Shown piece after piece: positions 8,814 to 17,879 of a stretch of 64,000 nt of DNA. Source of the DNA: Oscillatoria princeps RMCB-10. GTDB taxonomy: Bacteria > Cyanobacteriota > Cyanobacteriia > Cyanobacteriales > Oscillatoriaceae. Location of the stretch: positions 62,001-126,000 of the forward strand of contig JAHHHT010000015.1 of assembly GCA_019359235.1 (NCBI GenBank), read 5' to 3'. The translations under genes were made by a program, and so were the position numbers. Below the pieces are notes generated by a model. It was not told the DNA's origin. It did not search any database and worked only from the letters and a program-made list of their open reading frames with translations. Positions within the stretch are counted from its first letter, which is position 1; each line of letters starts with the position of its first letter.

Positions 8814-10433
8814 ATGGCTTTTAATTGGTTCCGCCGCGAGTTTAGCGATAAACCAGAGCTGCCGCAAGAGGAGCAGGCCAAACCGGCAGCCGCTCAGCCT
8901 GAAACCGCCGCCCCACCAGCGCCGCCTATGGCGCAATCGCCGGCTGTGGCTGAAGATTACCTGCTCTGGGCGAAGGCGGCTTACAAAAATATTCAGAAAC
9001 AGCAACAAGCGCCGGAAAAAACTGCTGCGGCTGAGCAGCCACCGGCACCTGAGTCGGAAGCTGAGGCACAATCGCAGGCGGCGGCTGAGCCGGAAACGGC
9101 AGATGCTGCAGTCGCACCGGCAGCAGTGACCGAAACGGAAGAACCCGTGACCGCGCAGACGCAGGTTCCAGAGCCAGATCCCTCAGCAGCGGCAGTTGAG
9201 CAAGCCTTGCCGGAAACAGAAGCGCCAGACAGTGCTGAGCCAGCCCCAGCAGCTGAAGCTGAGAGCGCGCCGGCTCTTGAGCCAAAGCCCTTCTGGGCCA
9301 GAGCGGAGGGGGACCGGCAAGCGCGACTGGAACGGCTAATGGCCACAGCCATCGAAACGCCGGAACCGGAAACGGAAAAGCCGGCAGCGGCGGTGTCGGA
9401 GGCAGCCGATCCAGAGCCCGGACTGGTGTTTGACGAGGGGTTCTTGTGGTCAGCGGAAGTTCTGGCGGCGCAAGGGCGGCGTCCGGATGACATTTCTATT
9501 GAAGAAATTACCTGGCTCAAAAAGCTGCGGCAAGGCTTGGACAAAACTCGCCGCAGCCTGATTAACCAGCTGAAGGCAATAGTGGGCCAAGGGCCGCTGA
9601 ACCAGGCAGCGGTGATCGAGATTGAGTCGCTGCTGCTGCAAGCCGATGTGGGGGTGGAGGCGACCGAGTATATTATTGAGTCGCTGCAGAAAAAGCTGCG
9701 AGAGGAAGCCCTACCCCCAGAGTCGGCAATCGCCTACCTGAAAAAAATCCTGCGGGACATGCTCGACCGGCCCACCGGCAAGCCGTACAATCCCACCTTC
9801 GCCCCAGAAAAAGACCAGCTGAACATCTGGCTGATCACGGGAGTCAACGGTGCCGGCAAAACCACCACCATCGGCAAAATTGCCCACATCGCCCAGAAAT
9901 CCGGCTACCGCTGCTTGATTGCCGCAGCGGACACGTTCCGGGCGGCGGCGGTGGAGCAAGTAAAAATATGGGGTCAGCGCAGCGGCGTGGAGGTGATTGC
10001 CAATCCGGGGCAGAACACCGACCCGGCGGCGGTGGTGTTTGATGCCATCGCCGCAGCCCGATCTCGAGAGGTGCAGCTGCTGCTGGTTGACACCGCCGGA
10101 CGGCTGCAGAACAAGAAAAACCTCATGGAGGAACTCAGCAAAGTCCGGCGGATTATCGATAAAAAAGCCCCTGACGCCAAGATTGAATCCCTGCTGGTTC
10201 TGGACGCCACTCTGGGCCAAAACGGCCTGCGCCAAGCTCAAGTTTTCTCCGAGGTCGCGGGGCTGAGCGGGGTGGTCTTGACAAAACTCGACGGAACTGC
10301 TAAAGGAGGTGTGGCTTTAGCGGTGGTGAAGCAGCTGGGATTGCCGATCCGCTTTATCGGTGCCGGTGAGGGCATAGAAGACCTGCGCCCGTTTTCCAGC
10401 TATGAGTTTGTGGAAGCCCTGCTGAGTGGCTAG
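8814..10433 (+). CDS. ftsY: Signal recognition particle receptor FtsY
   Basis: SRP receptor GTPase that delivers ribosomes to the membrane insertion machinery. Residues 1-215 are an acidic Ala/Glu/Pro-rich region, beginning with a short basic-amphipathic start. Residues about 230-310 are the helical N domain, and about 320-539 the GTPase G domain, with P-loop GVNGAGKTTTIGK (Lys349), DTFRAAAVEQ, the DTAGR switch, TKLDGTAKGG and GAGEGIEDLRPF near the end. The 539-residue length and long acidic region are normal for cyanobacterial FtsY. No signal peptide; it is a peripheral membrane protein. Confidence 0.96.
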   Translation: MAFNWFRREFSDKPELPQEEQAKPAAAQPETAAPPAPPMAQSPAVAEDYLLWAKAAYKNIQKQQQAPEKTAAAEQPPAPESEAEAQSQAAAEPETADAAVAPAAVTETEEPVTAQTQVPEPDPSAAAVEQALPETEAPDSAEPAPAAEAESAPALEPKPFWARAEGDRQARLERLMATAIETPEPETEKPAAAVSEAADPEPGLVFDEGFLWSAEVLAAQGRRPDDISIEEITWLKKLRQGLDKTRRSLINQLKAIVGQGPLNQAAVIEIESLLLQADVGVEATEYIIESLQKKLREEALPPESAIAYLKKILRDMLDRPTGKPYNPTFAPEKDQLNIWLITGVNGAGKTTTIGKIAHIAQKSGYRCLIAAADTFRAAAVEQVKIWGQRSGVEVIANPGQNTDPAAVVFDAIAAARSREVQLLLVDTAGRLQNKKNLMEELSKVRRIIDKKAPDAKIESLLVLDATLGQNGLRQAQVFSEVAGLSGVVLTKLDGTAKGGVALAVVKQLGLPIRFIGAGEGIEDLRPFSSYEFVEALLSG

Positions 10434-10939
10434 TGGGGGGCAGCAGCAGGGCCAGCCCCTTAGGCCCCAAATTTTAAACTCTCCAATCGGGCAGGCCACC
10501 CCCCCAGCGGAATATTTCGGCAAATACTCCTTTCCTAGGTAAATTGACTAAAGTACAATAATCCGGTAATAGCGGGATCTCGATCTCGTCGGGTGTGGAA
10601 TAGCAGGACTCGCAGTCAAAACTGTCAGGCAAGTCTTGACAGAATTGCCGGTGGCATGCTATAAAAGTTCACCCGTTTATCTCTCAGGCTTGAGAGAGTT
10701 GCAAATGCTGCTCAGTTGCGGGCTCCCACGTCAACGCCTCCGGGCCAGCCTCAACCCTGCAAACGGCATTCGCGCCGCACAGAAGAAGACGCGATGGGCG
10801 CGTTCTACAAGAATCTGACTGTCGCGAGCCGGTCAGGTGAATTGCGCCTCAAGCCTTTGGAACTTCTGCTGGCTTCCCTTGTTCCTTCTACCCAATCCGA
10901 TTTCCAGAGCGTCCCGTCACCTGAATTACCCCTACTCCG
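10434..10939. other. Leader region of the phosphatase gene
   Basis: About 500 bases without a gene, between ftsY and the SpoIIE-type phosphatase. It contains the promoter-like site described at 10622-10665 and then a roughly 270-base potential 5-prime leader that includes ATCTCTCAGGCTTGAGAGAG, a hairpin-forming segment near 10679-10698. No known riboswitch class was recognised. Confidence 0.4.
10622..10665 (+). promoter_or_regulatory. Strong sigma-70 promoter overlapped by an inverted repeat
   Basis: TTGACA at 10636-10641 and TATAAA at 10660-10665 are separated by 18 bases, and the -10 box has the TGC extension at 10657-10659. The -35 box forms the right arm of an inverted repeat, CTGTCA at 10622-10627 facing TTGACAG, which would suit a repressor operator. 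It probably drives the phosphatase gene about 275 bases downstream, or an unannotated RNA. Confidence 0.55.
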
Positions 10940-12355
10940 ATGACTGCTGTACCTCTGCCTCGCCGGCCATCACCCTCTGTACCCTCAGCGAACAGTTGTG
11001 CCCCTACAGACATGACACCGGTTTTTGCCCTCAAAGAACTGGTGGCGCGTTTGCAGCGGGAACAGCACAAAATCCAGGACTTGCTAAGTTCCCTGGGGTT
11101 CGCCCTGCGCAGCTTTAACAATCTCAATCAGTTTTTGGAGCTGATTCCTCTGGTGGCCAGTCGGGTAACCGATGCGGACGGAGGAGCGCTGGTGCTGTTT
11201 AAGCCGAACGGTCAAGTGAGGCTGCAGCGACTGCACTGCCAGGAAGGTCGCCAGTGTCAGGATATCCGCCAAGCGCTGGAAGCGGCCACCCGTCAAGCTG
11301 CGGCGTCTTTCTCGAAAACGACCGCCGTGACGCCCAACCCCGCGACTCTCGACTATCACGTTAGCCACTGTTTGGGGCCTGATGTTCAACTGTTCGGCAC
11401 GGCTATCTTGGCTAAGAATGCCGAGCGGGGTCGCCTGTACGTTTTCAGCCGCAACCCAGACTACAAGTGGACGGAAACGCGCCAGAAGTTAGTCCGCTTG
11501 GTGGCTGACCAAACTGCAGTGGCGATTGAAAATGACGAGCTGACTGTTGAGCTGCGCCAGAAGGAGCGCCTCGACCGCGAGCTGGAAATTGGGGCGGAAA
11601 TCCAGCTGCGCCTGCTTCCCCGCCAGTGCCCGCAAATTCAGGGGGTTGAGCTGGCGGCTCGCTGCCAAACGGCCAACCGGGTGGGGGGGGATTATTACGA
11701 TTTTATTCCCACCAGTCCCGACCGGGCGCGGCAAAAAAATCACGGCGGCAATCCAGCCGGTCGCTGGAGTGTGGTGATTGGGGATGTGATGGGCAAGGGC
11801 GTTCCCGCCGGTTTGATTATGACGATGACGCGCGGGATGCTGCGGGCGGAGGTGCTCAACGGCCATTCGCCGGCGCGGATTCTGCAACATCTCAACCGGG
11901 TGATGTATGCGGATTTGGAAAATTCCCACCGGTTTGTGACGCTGTTTTATTCAGAATATGACCCGCAAAGTCGCATTCTGTCTTACAGCAACGCCGCCCA
12001 CCACCCTCCTTTGCTGTGGCAAGCTTCCACCGGCTCGATTAAGCGCTTGGACACTCTGGGCATGCTGATTGGGCTGGATGCGGAAAGCCGGTATGAGGAA
12101 GCTTGCGTGCTGCTGCAGCCGGGAGATACGATTATTTATTTTACGGATGGCTTTACGGATGCCGCTAACCAAAGCGGCGAGCGCTTCGATGAGGAGAATC
12201 TCAGCGCGGCTTTCCAGTGGGCTTGCCAGCACTGCTCCAGCTCTCAAGAGATTCTGGACTATCTGTTCGATCAAGTCCAGCAGTTCATCGGTGCGAATAA
12301 CCGCAACGGTGATGATATGACTCTGGTGGTTATGAAGGTACAACCTACTGAATAG
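10940..12355 (+). CDS. GAF-SpoIIE/RsbU-type PP2C phosphatase
   Basis: A 471-residue serine/threonine phosphatase of the PPM/SpoIIE class, typically acting on anti-sigma-factor antagonists in partner-switching signalling. Residues about 60-205 form a GAF-like sensor domain. A short linker helix (RQKERLDRELEIGAEIQ) leads to the phosphatase domain at about 235-468, with VGGDYYDFI, VIGDVMGKGVPAG, YSNAAHHPPLL, YFTDGFTDAAN and GDDMTLVV, which supply the metal-binding aspartates. An alternative start at 11012 would remove 24 unstructured residues. It is followed 13 bases later by a small membrane protein gene and then argH. Confidence 0.92.
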   Translation: MTAVPLPRRPSPSVPSANSCAPTDMTPVFALKELVARLQREQHKIQDLLSSLGFALRSFNNLNQFLELIPLVASRVTDADGGALVLFKPNGQVRLQRLHCQEGRQCQDIRQALEAATRQAAASFSKTTAVTPNPATLDYHVSHCLGPDVQLFGTAILAKNAERGRLYVFSRNPDYKWTETRQKLVRLVADQTAVAIENDELTVELRQKERLDRELEIGAEIQLRLLPRQCPQIQGVELAARCQTANRVGGDYYDFIPTSPDRARQKNHGGNPAGRWSVVIGDVMGKGVPAGLIMTMTRGMLRAEVLNGHSPARILQHLNRVMYADLENSHRFVTLFYSEYDPQSRILSYSNAAHHPPLLWQASTGSIKRLDTLGMLIGLDAESRYEEACVLLQPGDTIIYFTDGFTDAANQSGERFDEENLSAAFQWACQHCSSSQEILDYLFDQVQQFIGANNRNGDDMTLVVMKVQPTE

Positions 12356-12368
12356 GGAAGGGGGGGAA

Positions 12369-12641
12369 ATGGTGGGACTGAGCGAATTGCCGGCAATCGC
12401 AGCAGGTGCTGCCGGCCTTTTGGGGGGCGGGGCTGCCGGTTTTGGGGGCGGCGGTTCAGTGCCGGTGCTGCAGGGACTGCTGCCGGTGAGTTGGACTGTG
12501 CTCGCGCAGCAAGTCAGCAACCAAGATATGTGGGGTCAGGTGGTGAGATCCTGGAATCACTTTGTCTCGACCGGCCAAATCTGGGCGCTGCTGATTGGGA
12601 TTGCTGTCGGATATGCGTTTCGGGGGCTGACTCGCTATTGA
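12369..12641 (+). CDS. Small Gly-rich membrane protein
   Basis: A 90-residue protein of unknown function. The N-terminal third is Gly/Ala-rich; a C-terminal hydrophobic segment at about 69-86 (IWALLIGIAVGYAFRGL) looks like a single membrane helix. It begins 13 bases after the phosphatase stop and is followed by a good terminator, which supports it being a real gene co-transcribed with the phosphatase. A GGGAAGGGGGGG stretch precedes the ATG as ribosome site. No family recognised. Confidence 0.6.
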   Translation: MVGLSELPAIAAGAAGLLGGGAAGFGGGGSVPVLQGLLPVSWTVLAQQVSNQDMWGQVVRSWNHFVSTGQIWALLIGIAVGYAFRGLTRY

Positions 12642-12670
12642 GGGTGTCCCGGCTGAAACATTAAAGTTTA

Positions 12671-12705
12671 AAAAACCCTTTTATCCCTCAAGAAAAAGGG
12701 TTTTT
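12671..12705 (+). terminator. Rho-independent terminator before argH
   Basis: AAAAACCCTTTT pairs with AAAAAGGGTTTTT across a short loop, with the right arm ending in five T residues. It separates the phosphatase/small-protein unit from argH. Confidence 0.8.
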
Positions 12706-12742
12706 GGTTCTATCCTAAAACCGTTAATGACGGGGATTTAGG

Positions 12743-14134
12743 ATGACAGGACAAAAGACTTCTGCCTGGAGCCAGCGGTTTGAAAAGGCGCTGCATCCCG
12801 CAATAGAGCGCTTCAATGCCAGTATTGGCTTTGACATTGAACTGATTGAATATGACATCACCGGCTCTGTGGCTCACGCCAAGATGCTGGCAAAAACCGG
12901 CATTATTTCAGCGGAGGAGGGGGAGCGGCTGGCTGCCGGTTTGGAGCAGATCCGCCAGGAATACCGGGAGGGAAATTTCACTCCTGGGACAGATGCGGAA
13001 GATGTCCATTTTGCGGTAGAGCGCCGGCTGACGGAGATTGTCGGGGATGCCGGGAAGAAGCTGCACACGGCGCGTTCGCGCAATGATCAAGTGGGTACGG
13101 ATACCCGGCTTTACCTGCGCGACCAAATTAACCAGATTCGGGAATATCTGCGGGAATTTCAGCAAGTTTTGCTGAATTTGGCGGAAAACCACGTCGAAAC
13201 GCTGATTCCCGGCTACACGCACTTGCAGCGGGCTCAGCCGGTGAGTTTGGCTCACCACTTGCTGGCGTACTTTGAAATGGCGCAGCGCGACTGGGAGCGG
13301 TTGGGTGATGTGTTCAAACGGGTGGATATCTCGCCGCTGGGTTGCGGTGCGCTTGCCGGCACGACTTTCCCGATAGACCGTCATTATACAGCCGAGTTGC
13401 TGGGGTTTGCCGGTGTTTATGCGAACAGTTTGGATGGGGTGAGCGATCGGGATTTTGCGATCGAATTCCTGGGTGCGGCTAGTTTAATTATGGCACATCT
13501 GAGCCGGCTGTCTGAGGAAGTGATTCTCTGGGCGTCTCAGGAATTTGGCTTTGTGACGCTCACCGACAGTTGCGCGACGGGTTCTAGTATTATGCCGCAA
13601 AAGAAGAACCCCGATGTGCCGGAATTGGTGCGGGGGAAAGCCGGTCGGGTTTTCGGGCATTTGCAAGCGCTGCTGGTGCTGGTGAAGGGGCTGCCTCTGG
13701 CGTATAATAAGGATTTGCAAGAGGATAAGGAAGCTCTGTTTGATACAGTTAAAACGGTGAAAGCTTGCTTGGAGGCGATGACGATTTTGCTGCGCGAGGG
13801 GATAGAGTTTCGCACGGAGCGTTTGGCGGAAGCGGTGGCGGAAGACTTCTCGAATGCGACGGATGTGGCTGACTATTTGGCGGCGAAGGGCGTGCCTTTC
13901 CGGGAGGCTTACAATCTGGTGGGGAAGGTGGTGAAAACTTGTCTGGCTGCGGGAAAGTTGCTGAAGGATTTGAGCTTGGAGGAGTGGAAGGCGCTGCACC
14001 CGGCGTTTGAGGGGGATATTTATGAGGCGATTGCGCCGGTGCGAGTGGTTGCGGCTCGCAACAGTTACGGCGGTACGGGGTTTGAGCGGGTGAAAGTAGC
14101 GATTGAGAGCGCCCGTTCTAGAATCAGTTTGTGA
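12743..14134 (+). CDS. argH: Argininosuccinate lyase
   Basis: Cleaves argininosuccinate to arginine and fumarate, the last step of arginine synthesis; acts as a cytoplasmic homotetramer of the fumarase/aspartase superfamily. The 463-residue length is typical. Visible motifs are [40 protein letters not shown] and the superfamily signature [12 protein letters not shown] starting at residue 280, whose serine loop carries the catalytic residue. It stands after a terminator, so it probably has its own promoter in the short gap. Confidence 0.97.
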   Translation: MTGQKTSAWSQRFEKALHPAIERFNASIGFDIELIEYDITGSVAHAKMLAKTGIISAEEGERLAAGLEQIRQEYREGNFTPGTDAEDVHFAVERRLTEIVGDAGKKLHTARSRNDQVGTDTRLYLRDQINQIREYLREFQQVLLNLAENHVETLIPGYTHLQRAQPVSLAHHLLAYFEMAQRDWERLGDVFKRVDISPLGCGALAGTTFPIDRHYTAELLGFAGVYANSLDGVSDRDFAIEFLGAASLIMAHLSRLSEEVILWASQEFGFVTLTDSCATGSSIMPQKKNPDVPELVRGKAGRVFGHLQALLVLVKGLPLAYNKDLQEDKEALFDTVKTVKACLEAMTILLREGIEFRTERLAEAVAEDFSNATDVADYLAAKGVPFREAYNLVGKVVKTCLAAGKLLKDLSLEEWKALHPAFEGDIYEAIAPVRVVAARNSYGGTGFERVKVAIESARSRISL

Positions 14135-14590
14135 TTTCAAGATGCTGTTGGCGAATCCATGAGGGGGTTAGACCTTATTGCTAGTTTCCTGGCGATTGGA
14201 AATCGCGGCTATACAAACGAAGCCCGCCTGCGCGGGCTAAGAGTAGAGCGAGACTCTCACAATCTGCGCGGTTTTCCTCTTGCGCCGCCAACAGTCTCTT
14301 GAAATTTCTCGTTCCCAGGCGGAGCCTGGGAACGCTCCCCTGGAGGCTCCGCCTCCTTATTGCTGACTATCGCTGGGGGAAGGAAATGCGAAAAAAGAAA
14401 CTCTTCAAATTAAGTCTGTTCAAGACAGGGGTTAAGAAACCGGGTTTCTTTTAGAAACCCGGTTTCTAGCAGCCGTGAGTTAACCGAAAAAATTAATAAG
14501 CGGTGGGTGACGCTGGCGCGTCACCCACCCTACAATTATAGCGTTTTACAAGCGAAAATCCAAAAGCCTAAATCCAAAATAGGTAGAACG
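14135..14590. other. Repeat-rich gap between argH and the CDF gene
   Basis: About 450 bases with three separate inverted repeats and no gene: GTTCCCAGGC/GCCTGGGAAC at 14311-14333 with a companion GGAGGC element to 14356; a facing AGAAACCGGGTTTCT pair at 14435-14467; and GGTGGGTGACG/CGTCACCCACC at 14502-14529. An alternative CDF start at 14507 would begin inside the last hairpin and is not favoured. Confidence 0.7.
14435..14467. repeat. Facing AGAAACC palindrome pair
   Basis: AGAAACCGGGTTTCT and its exact reverse complement are separated by 3 bases, giving a 15-bp stem. Member of the dispersed family also seen at 24157-24700, 37364-37396, 44407-44440 and 46568-46658. Could act as a terminator-like hairpin for argH. 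Confidence 0.8.
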
Positions 14591-15499
14591 ATGTCGAATC
14601 ACAATGATCACAGCCACGAACCGGCTAATTACAGTCTCGCTTTTAGGATTGGTCTTGCCCTCAACAGCGGGCTGGTAATAGCTGAGGTAATTTTTGGTTT
14701 GCTGGCGCATTCCCTGGCGCTGCTTGCGGATGCCGGTCACAATCTCAGCGATGTTTTGGCGCTGCTGCTCGCTTGGGGAGCGAGTGAGCTTTCCCGCCGC
14801 CCTCCGACGCTGCGCTACACTTACGGATTGCGCCGGTCTTCGATTTTGGTGGCGCTGTTAAATGCGACGGTTCTGCTGCTGGCTACAGGGGGAATTGCTT
14901 GGGAAGCGATTCAGCGGTTGCGCGAACCCGGACCGGTTGCTGGGGGTGCGGTGATCGGTGTTGCGGCTGTGGCGATTGCAATTAATACGGCGACGGCTTT
15001 GATGTTCATGTCTGGGAGTAAGGGGGATTTGAATATTCGAGCGGCGTTTTTGCACATGGCTGGGGATGCTTTGGTGTCTGTCGGTGTGGTGATTGCCGGT
15101 GTGGTGATTTTGGTGACCGGCTGGTTTTGGTGCGATCCGGCGATCAGTTTGATTATTGTGGCGGCGATTGTGGCGGGGACTTGGGGGCTGCTGCGAGAAT
15201 CTGTTAATCTGGCGCTGGATGGGGTGCCGGTTTCTGTGGAGCCTCTGGCGGTGCGGACTTATTTGGCTGAGTTACCGGGTGTGGCGGCGGTGCACGATTT
15301 GCACATCTGGGGGATGAGTACGACGGAAACTGCGCTGACGGCTCATTTGGTGATGCCGGCGGGCTCTCCGGGAGATGCGTTTTTAGCGCGGGTTTGTCAG
15401 GAGCTTCACGATTATTTTGACATCGATCACGCGACGCTGCAAGTGGAAACCGGCGATCCGAATTATCCGTGCCGGTTGGCTTCGGAACATGTGGTTTAG
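14591..15499 (+). CDS. Cation diffusion facilitator transporter (ZitB/CzcD-like)
   Basis: A 302-residue proton/metal antiporter, probably exporting zinc or a related divalent cation. It starts with a His-rich cytoplasmic N-terminus (MSNHNDHSHEP), then six membrane helices to about residue 205, and a C-terminal cytoplasmic dimerisation domain with VHDLHIWGMSTTETALTAHLVMP. The HSLALLADAGHNLSDV (helix II) and HMAGDALVSVGVV (helix V) segments carry the HxxxD pairs that bind the transported metal. The frame is open upstream to 14507, but I start at the ATG before the His-rich tail. No metal-responsive regulator lies beside it. Confidence 0.93.
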   Translation: MSNHNDHSHEPANYSLAFRIGLALNSGLVIAEVIFGLLAHSLALLADAGHNLSDVLALLLAWGASELSRRPPTLRYTYGLRRSSILVALLNATVLLLATGGIAWEAIQRLREPGPVAGGAVIGVAAVAIAINTATALMFMSGSKGDLNIRAAFLHMAGDALVSVGVVIAGVVILVTGWFWCDPAISLIIVAAIVAGTWGLLRESVNLALDGVPVSVEPLAVRTYLAELPGVAAVHDLHIWGMSTTETALTAHLVMPAGSPGDAFLARVCQELHDYFDIDHATLQVETGDPNYPCRLASEHVV

Positions 15500-15510
15500 G
15501 GGGGAAGAAC

Positions 15511-15550
15511 CTCACCCCCTAACCCCCTCTCCGCTTGCGGAGAGGGGGGA
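15511..15550. repeat. C-rich hairpin repeat
   Basis: CCCCCTCTCCGC and GCGGAGAGGGGG form a stem directly after the CDF gene. This CTCACCCCC/CCCTCTCC repeat type recurs at 33092-33196 and, degenerate, inside the fused glycosyltransferase gene. Confidence 0.7.
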
Positions 15551-15579
15551 CAAGAGAATGCCTTGTTTCCTCGTTTGTG

Positions 15580-15663
15580 GGGACAGGCGAGACGCCTGTC
15601 CTACGTCGGGAGGCTTTTTTTCAGGGGACAGGCGAGACGCCTGTCCTACGTCGGGAGGCTTTG
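15580..15663. repeat. Two tandem GACAGGCGAGACGCCTGTC repeats
   Basis: The element GGACAGGCGAGACGCCTGTCC followed by TACGTCGGGAGGCTTT occurs twice, 44 bases apart (15580-15618 and 15624-15663). The core is an inverted repeat (GACAGGCG/CGCCTGTC). Related copies lie near 44317 and 59150. Confidence 0.8.
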
Positions 15664-15709
15664 AAATGATATGATGGGCGGTATTTAGTTTTGCTAAAAT
15701 AAAACAGAG

Positions 15710-16639
15710 ATGGATGCTGAAAGGAATCCTTCAAAGGAAGAGAGATTTAAGAAAGTGCTTGAATCTTTGGAAGACGCCCAACTTTATGAGCGGGACAGGA
15801 TGATTTGGGGCGTGAATCGTGTCCACCGGCATGTGGGAGGTGTGGATGGGGATTGGCTGGAAAAGTGGGGGGAAGATGAGGGAGATGAGGAGCCGGTGAG
15901 GTATAGTGAAGGCAGTTCAGAAGAAAGGGAGCAACTTGTGAGAGCGGAAGAAATCAAGAACGAGTTAAAGCGTTTGAGCCGGCTCGCCGCCTCAGTGGAG
16001 CCAGGGTTGGCGAATAGGCTGGAGGAGATGAGCCGGTGGGTGAAAGACAAGAAGCCCGGTTTGCTGGTGCGGAAAAAAACCGTACTGTTATTTTTGTTGG
16101 AGCTTATTGAAGATGCTAGATTTTGGCTAGATATTAAAGCCCTCACACCCGAAACCAGGCAAGCCGTTTTTGACCGGATGACACCCAGCCAGAGGTACTG
16201 GCATGGATACCTTTTCCCGAAATGGTTTAATGAGCCAGATCCGAAGCTTTCGATTTGGAAGCAAAAAATGATGGCGGGAGATTTTAGGGAGGAGGACTAT
16301 CCTTTAATTAAGCTTCTTTTATATCACGCCCAAAAAAGTGGGGGGAGTGCTGTTCGGCGTTACATCATTGATTTATCGATGGCCACGGATTTGGTTGTCA
16401 GCGGTCATTTAGGGGTGCCCCTGTGCGTTCAACTGACGACGATTGCTAGCGACCTGGCAATAGACAAGAAGCAAGCTTGGGAGGTGACTCTCCGGTACTG
16501 GGGAATAGAGCGAGGGCTGTTCGTCAGTTTTAATCCGGGGAATCAACCTGATATTGTTGGGTTCCTAGCGGATGAGATTCTGCGGCAGAGTGACGAACTC
16601 CCCTCGGTGTGTTATAATGAATGGAGCGTGGGTCAATAA
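15710..16639 (+). CDS. Uncharacterised protein with duplicated N-terminus
   Basis: A 309-residue, highly charged, mostly helical protein that I do not recognise. Residues 1-60 contain RDRMIWGVNRVHRHVGG followed by VDGDWLEKWGEDEGDEEP. The centre (about 75-125) is Lys/Glu-rich. No membrane segment or signal peptide is visible. The same N-terminal module is present in the next gene, including 55 bases of identical DNA. It may be a species-restricted family; function unknown. Confidence 0.6.
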   Translation: MDAERNPSKEERFKKVLESLEDAQLYERDRMIWGVNRVHRHVGGVDGDWLEKWGEDEGDEEPVRYSEGSSEEREQLVRAEEIKNELKRLSRLAASVEPGLANRLEEMSRWVKDKKPGLLVRKKTVLLFLLELIEDARFWLDIKALTPETRQAVFDRMTPSQRYWHGYLFPKWFNEPDPKLSIWKQKMMAGDFREEDYPLIKLLLYHAQKSGGSAVRRYIIDLSMATDLVVSGHLGVPLCVQLTTIASDLAIDKKQAWEVTLRYWGIERGLFVSFNPGNQPDIVGFLADEILRQSDELPSVCYNEWSVGQ

Positions 16640-16646
16640 AAAGAAT

Positions 16647-16856
16647 ATGGAATCTCAAATCAAAACCTCAAGCGAAGCTCTATTAGAAAAGGCTCTGGAA
16701 TCTCTGCGACGGACTGAAATTTTGCAGCGTGACTGGATGATTTGGGGGGTGGATTGTGTCTACCGGCATGTGGAAGGGGTGGATGGGGATTGGCTGGAAA
16801 AGTGGGGGGAAGATGAGGGAGATGAGGAGCCGGCACCGGTGGCGGGAGGAAGCTGA
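16647..16856 (+). CDS. Short paralog of the preceding gene's N-terminus
   Basis: A 69-residue open frame matching the first 60 residues of the product of 15710-16639 (WMIWGV, VYRHVEG, then identical VDGDWLEKWGEDEGDEEP), ending after a few unrelated residues. DNA at 16779-16833 is identical to 15842-15896. It starts at ATG 16647, 7 bases after the upstream stop. It may be a truncated duplicate (pseudogene) or a small stand-alone module; the sequence cannot decide. Confidence 0.45.
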   Translation: MESQIKTSSEALLEKALESLRRTEILQRDWMIWGVDCVYRHVEGVDGDWLEKWGEDEGDEEPAPVAGGS

Positions 16857-17016
16857 GGGTGTGATGGGGTGAGTGCCGGTGAAGTGGGGTTGGGGCAATT
16901 TCCCGATTGCCGGTGGGAGCTTAAAGGCAAATGGGTGTCTTTCTTAAGGAATAGTCGCCGGTTCAAGGGAGACTCCTTGTTCTTCTAGCCGGTAGCGCTC
17001 CTCCTCGGCTTCCATG

Positions 17017-17481
17017 CTATCTGCAAGTTTTCAGCCCCGAAGATGGCATGGCATTTACTACACTCCCATCTCCCACTCGGGCACTTGTAACATTAGCAGC
17101 TTTGAGAGCTGCCACCATTTCAGAAGCTCTCGCTTGGCTATAGAATGAAGCAACTTGAATCTGGCCGACTGACGGCTCGTAAAAAGCATCACAGCAGAAA
17201 TTGTTGCGGATTTTTCTAAGGTTGGATTCACTGTAAGCGATATACACCGGATACCAGATGTTAGTTCCGCCAGCACTTCTGTCCCCGCAAGAACTCGGTG
17301 TGAAATTTAAATCAGAACTGTGATTACTATTTACAGAAGCCAACAATTGCTGATATAATGCCGGCAAACGCTGAGCGTAAGGCCAACTTAAATAGATTAG
17401 GCAGAAGCACCCTAATCCGGCAATAAACCAAATAAATTCTGGGTAAGACATACCAGATATTGAGGTCTTCTGCCTTTTCAT
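17017..17481 (-). CDS. Small membrane-anchored protein with SPOR-like end
   Basis: A 154-residue protein of unknown function. Residues about 14-33 form one hydrophobic, probably membrane-spanning segment near the N-terminus. The region about 98-140 (IQVASFYSQARASEMVAAL) has the rhythm of a SPOR peptidoglycan-binding repeat, which is inference. There are four Cys residues in the putative outside part. It is the last gene of a run of five AT-rich minus-strand genes; the 117-base gap to the preceding gene leaves co-transcription open. Confidence 0.5.
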   Translation of the reverse strand: MKRQKTSISGMSYPEFIWFIAGLGCFCLIYLSWPYAQRLPALYQQLLASVNSNHSSDLNFTPSSCGDRSAGGTNIWYPVYIAYSESNLRKIRNNFCCDAFYEPSVGQIQVASFYSQARASEMVAALKAANVTSARVGDGSVVNAMPSSGLKTCR

Positions 17482-17598
17482 CTATACACTCGCTCAACTC
17501 GATCTGCTGCTTTGGACAGACCAGAAACTTTTATGCCCTAGTTTAGCATCATTGCTAGAAAAGGAAGCAAAAAATATTGCAAAGTGTTGAATCTAAGC

Positions 17599-17811
17599 TT
17601 AACGTCTTTGACGGTCATATTTAGACCAAGCCTTATGTTCGGCGCTGATAATACTGCTATTGGCCCTTTCAGTGATGATCAAAGTTTTAAGAGACTCGTA
17701 TAATTCAACTATGCCGCCTAGGAGTTGAATGGCAGTATTGCTGCTGTGCTTTTGGATTCCTTCTTGATTTGTTTTCGCTAAAGCGCTGGTTAGATTGTTC
17801 TCAGTTGTCAT
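17599..17811 (-). CDS. Small unknown protein
   Basis: 70 residues, no recognised family. The centre (IQLLGGIVELYESLKTLIITE) is helical and amphipathic; the C-terminus is basic. Its place in a run of co-directional small genes supports it, but it may be a chance frame. Confidence 0.4.
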   Translation of the reverse strand: MTTENNLTSALAKTNQEGIQKHSSNTAIQLLGGIVELYESLKTLIITERANSSIISAEHKAWSKYDRQRR

Positions 17812-17879
17812 GGCAGATTTTCCCTATTAGCTCCTAACTATTTTGTTGAGATATAGACAAGATGCCAAGCATTTATATT

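Noticed and set aside
8993-9544. Ser/Ala-rich minus-strand frame of 183 codons
   Set aside because: Lies opposite the acidic region of ftsY and only reflects its GC-rich codon pattern.
10622-10760. Riboswitch upstream of the phosphatase gene
   Set aside because: A hairpin is present, but I could not match the conserved core of any riboswitch class.
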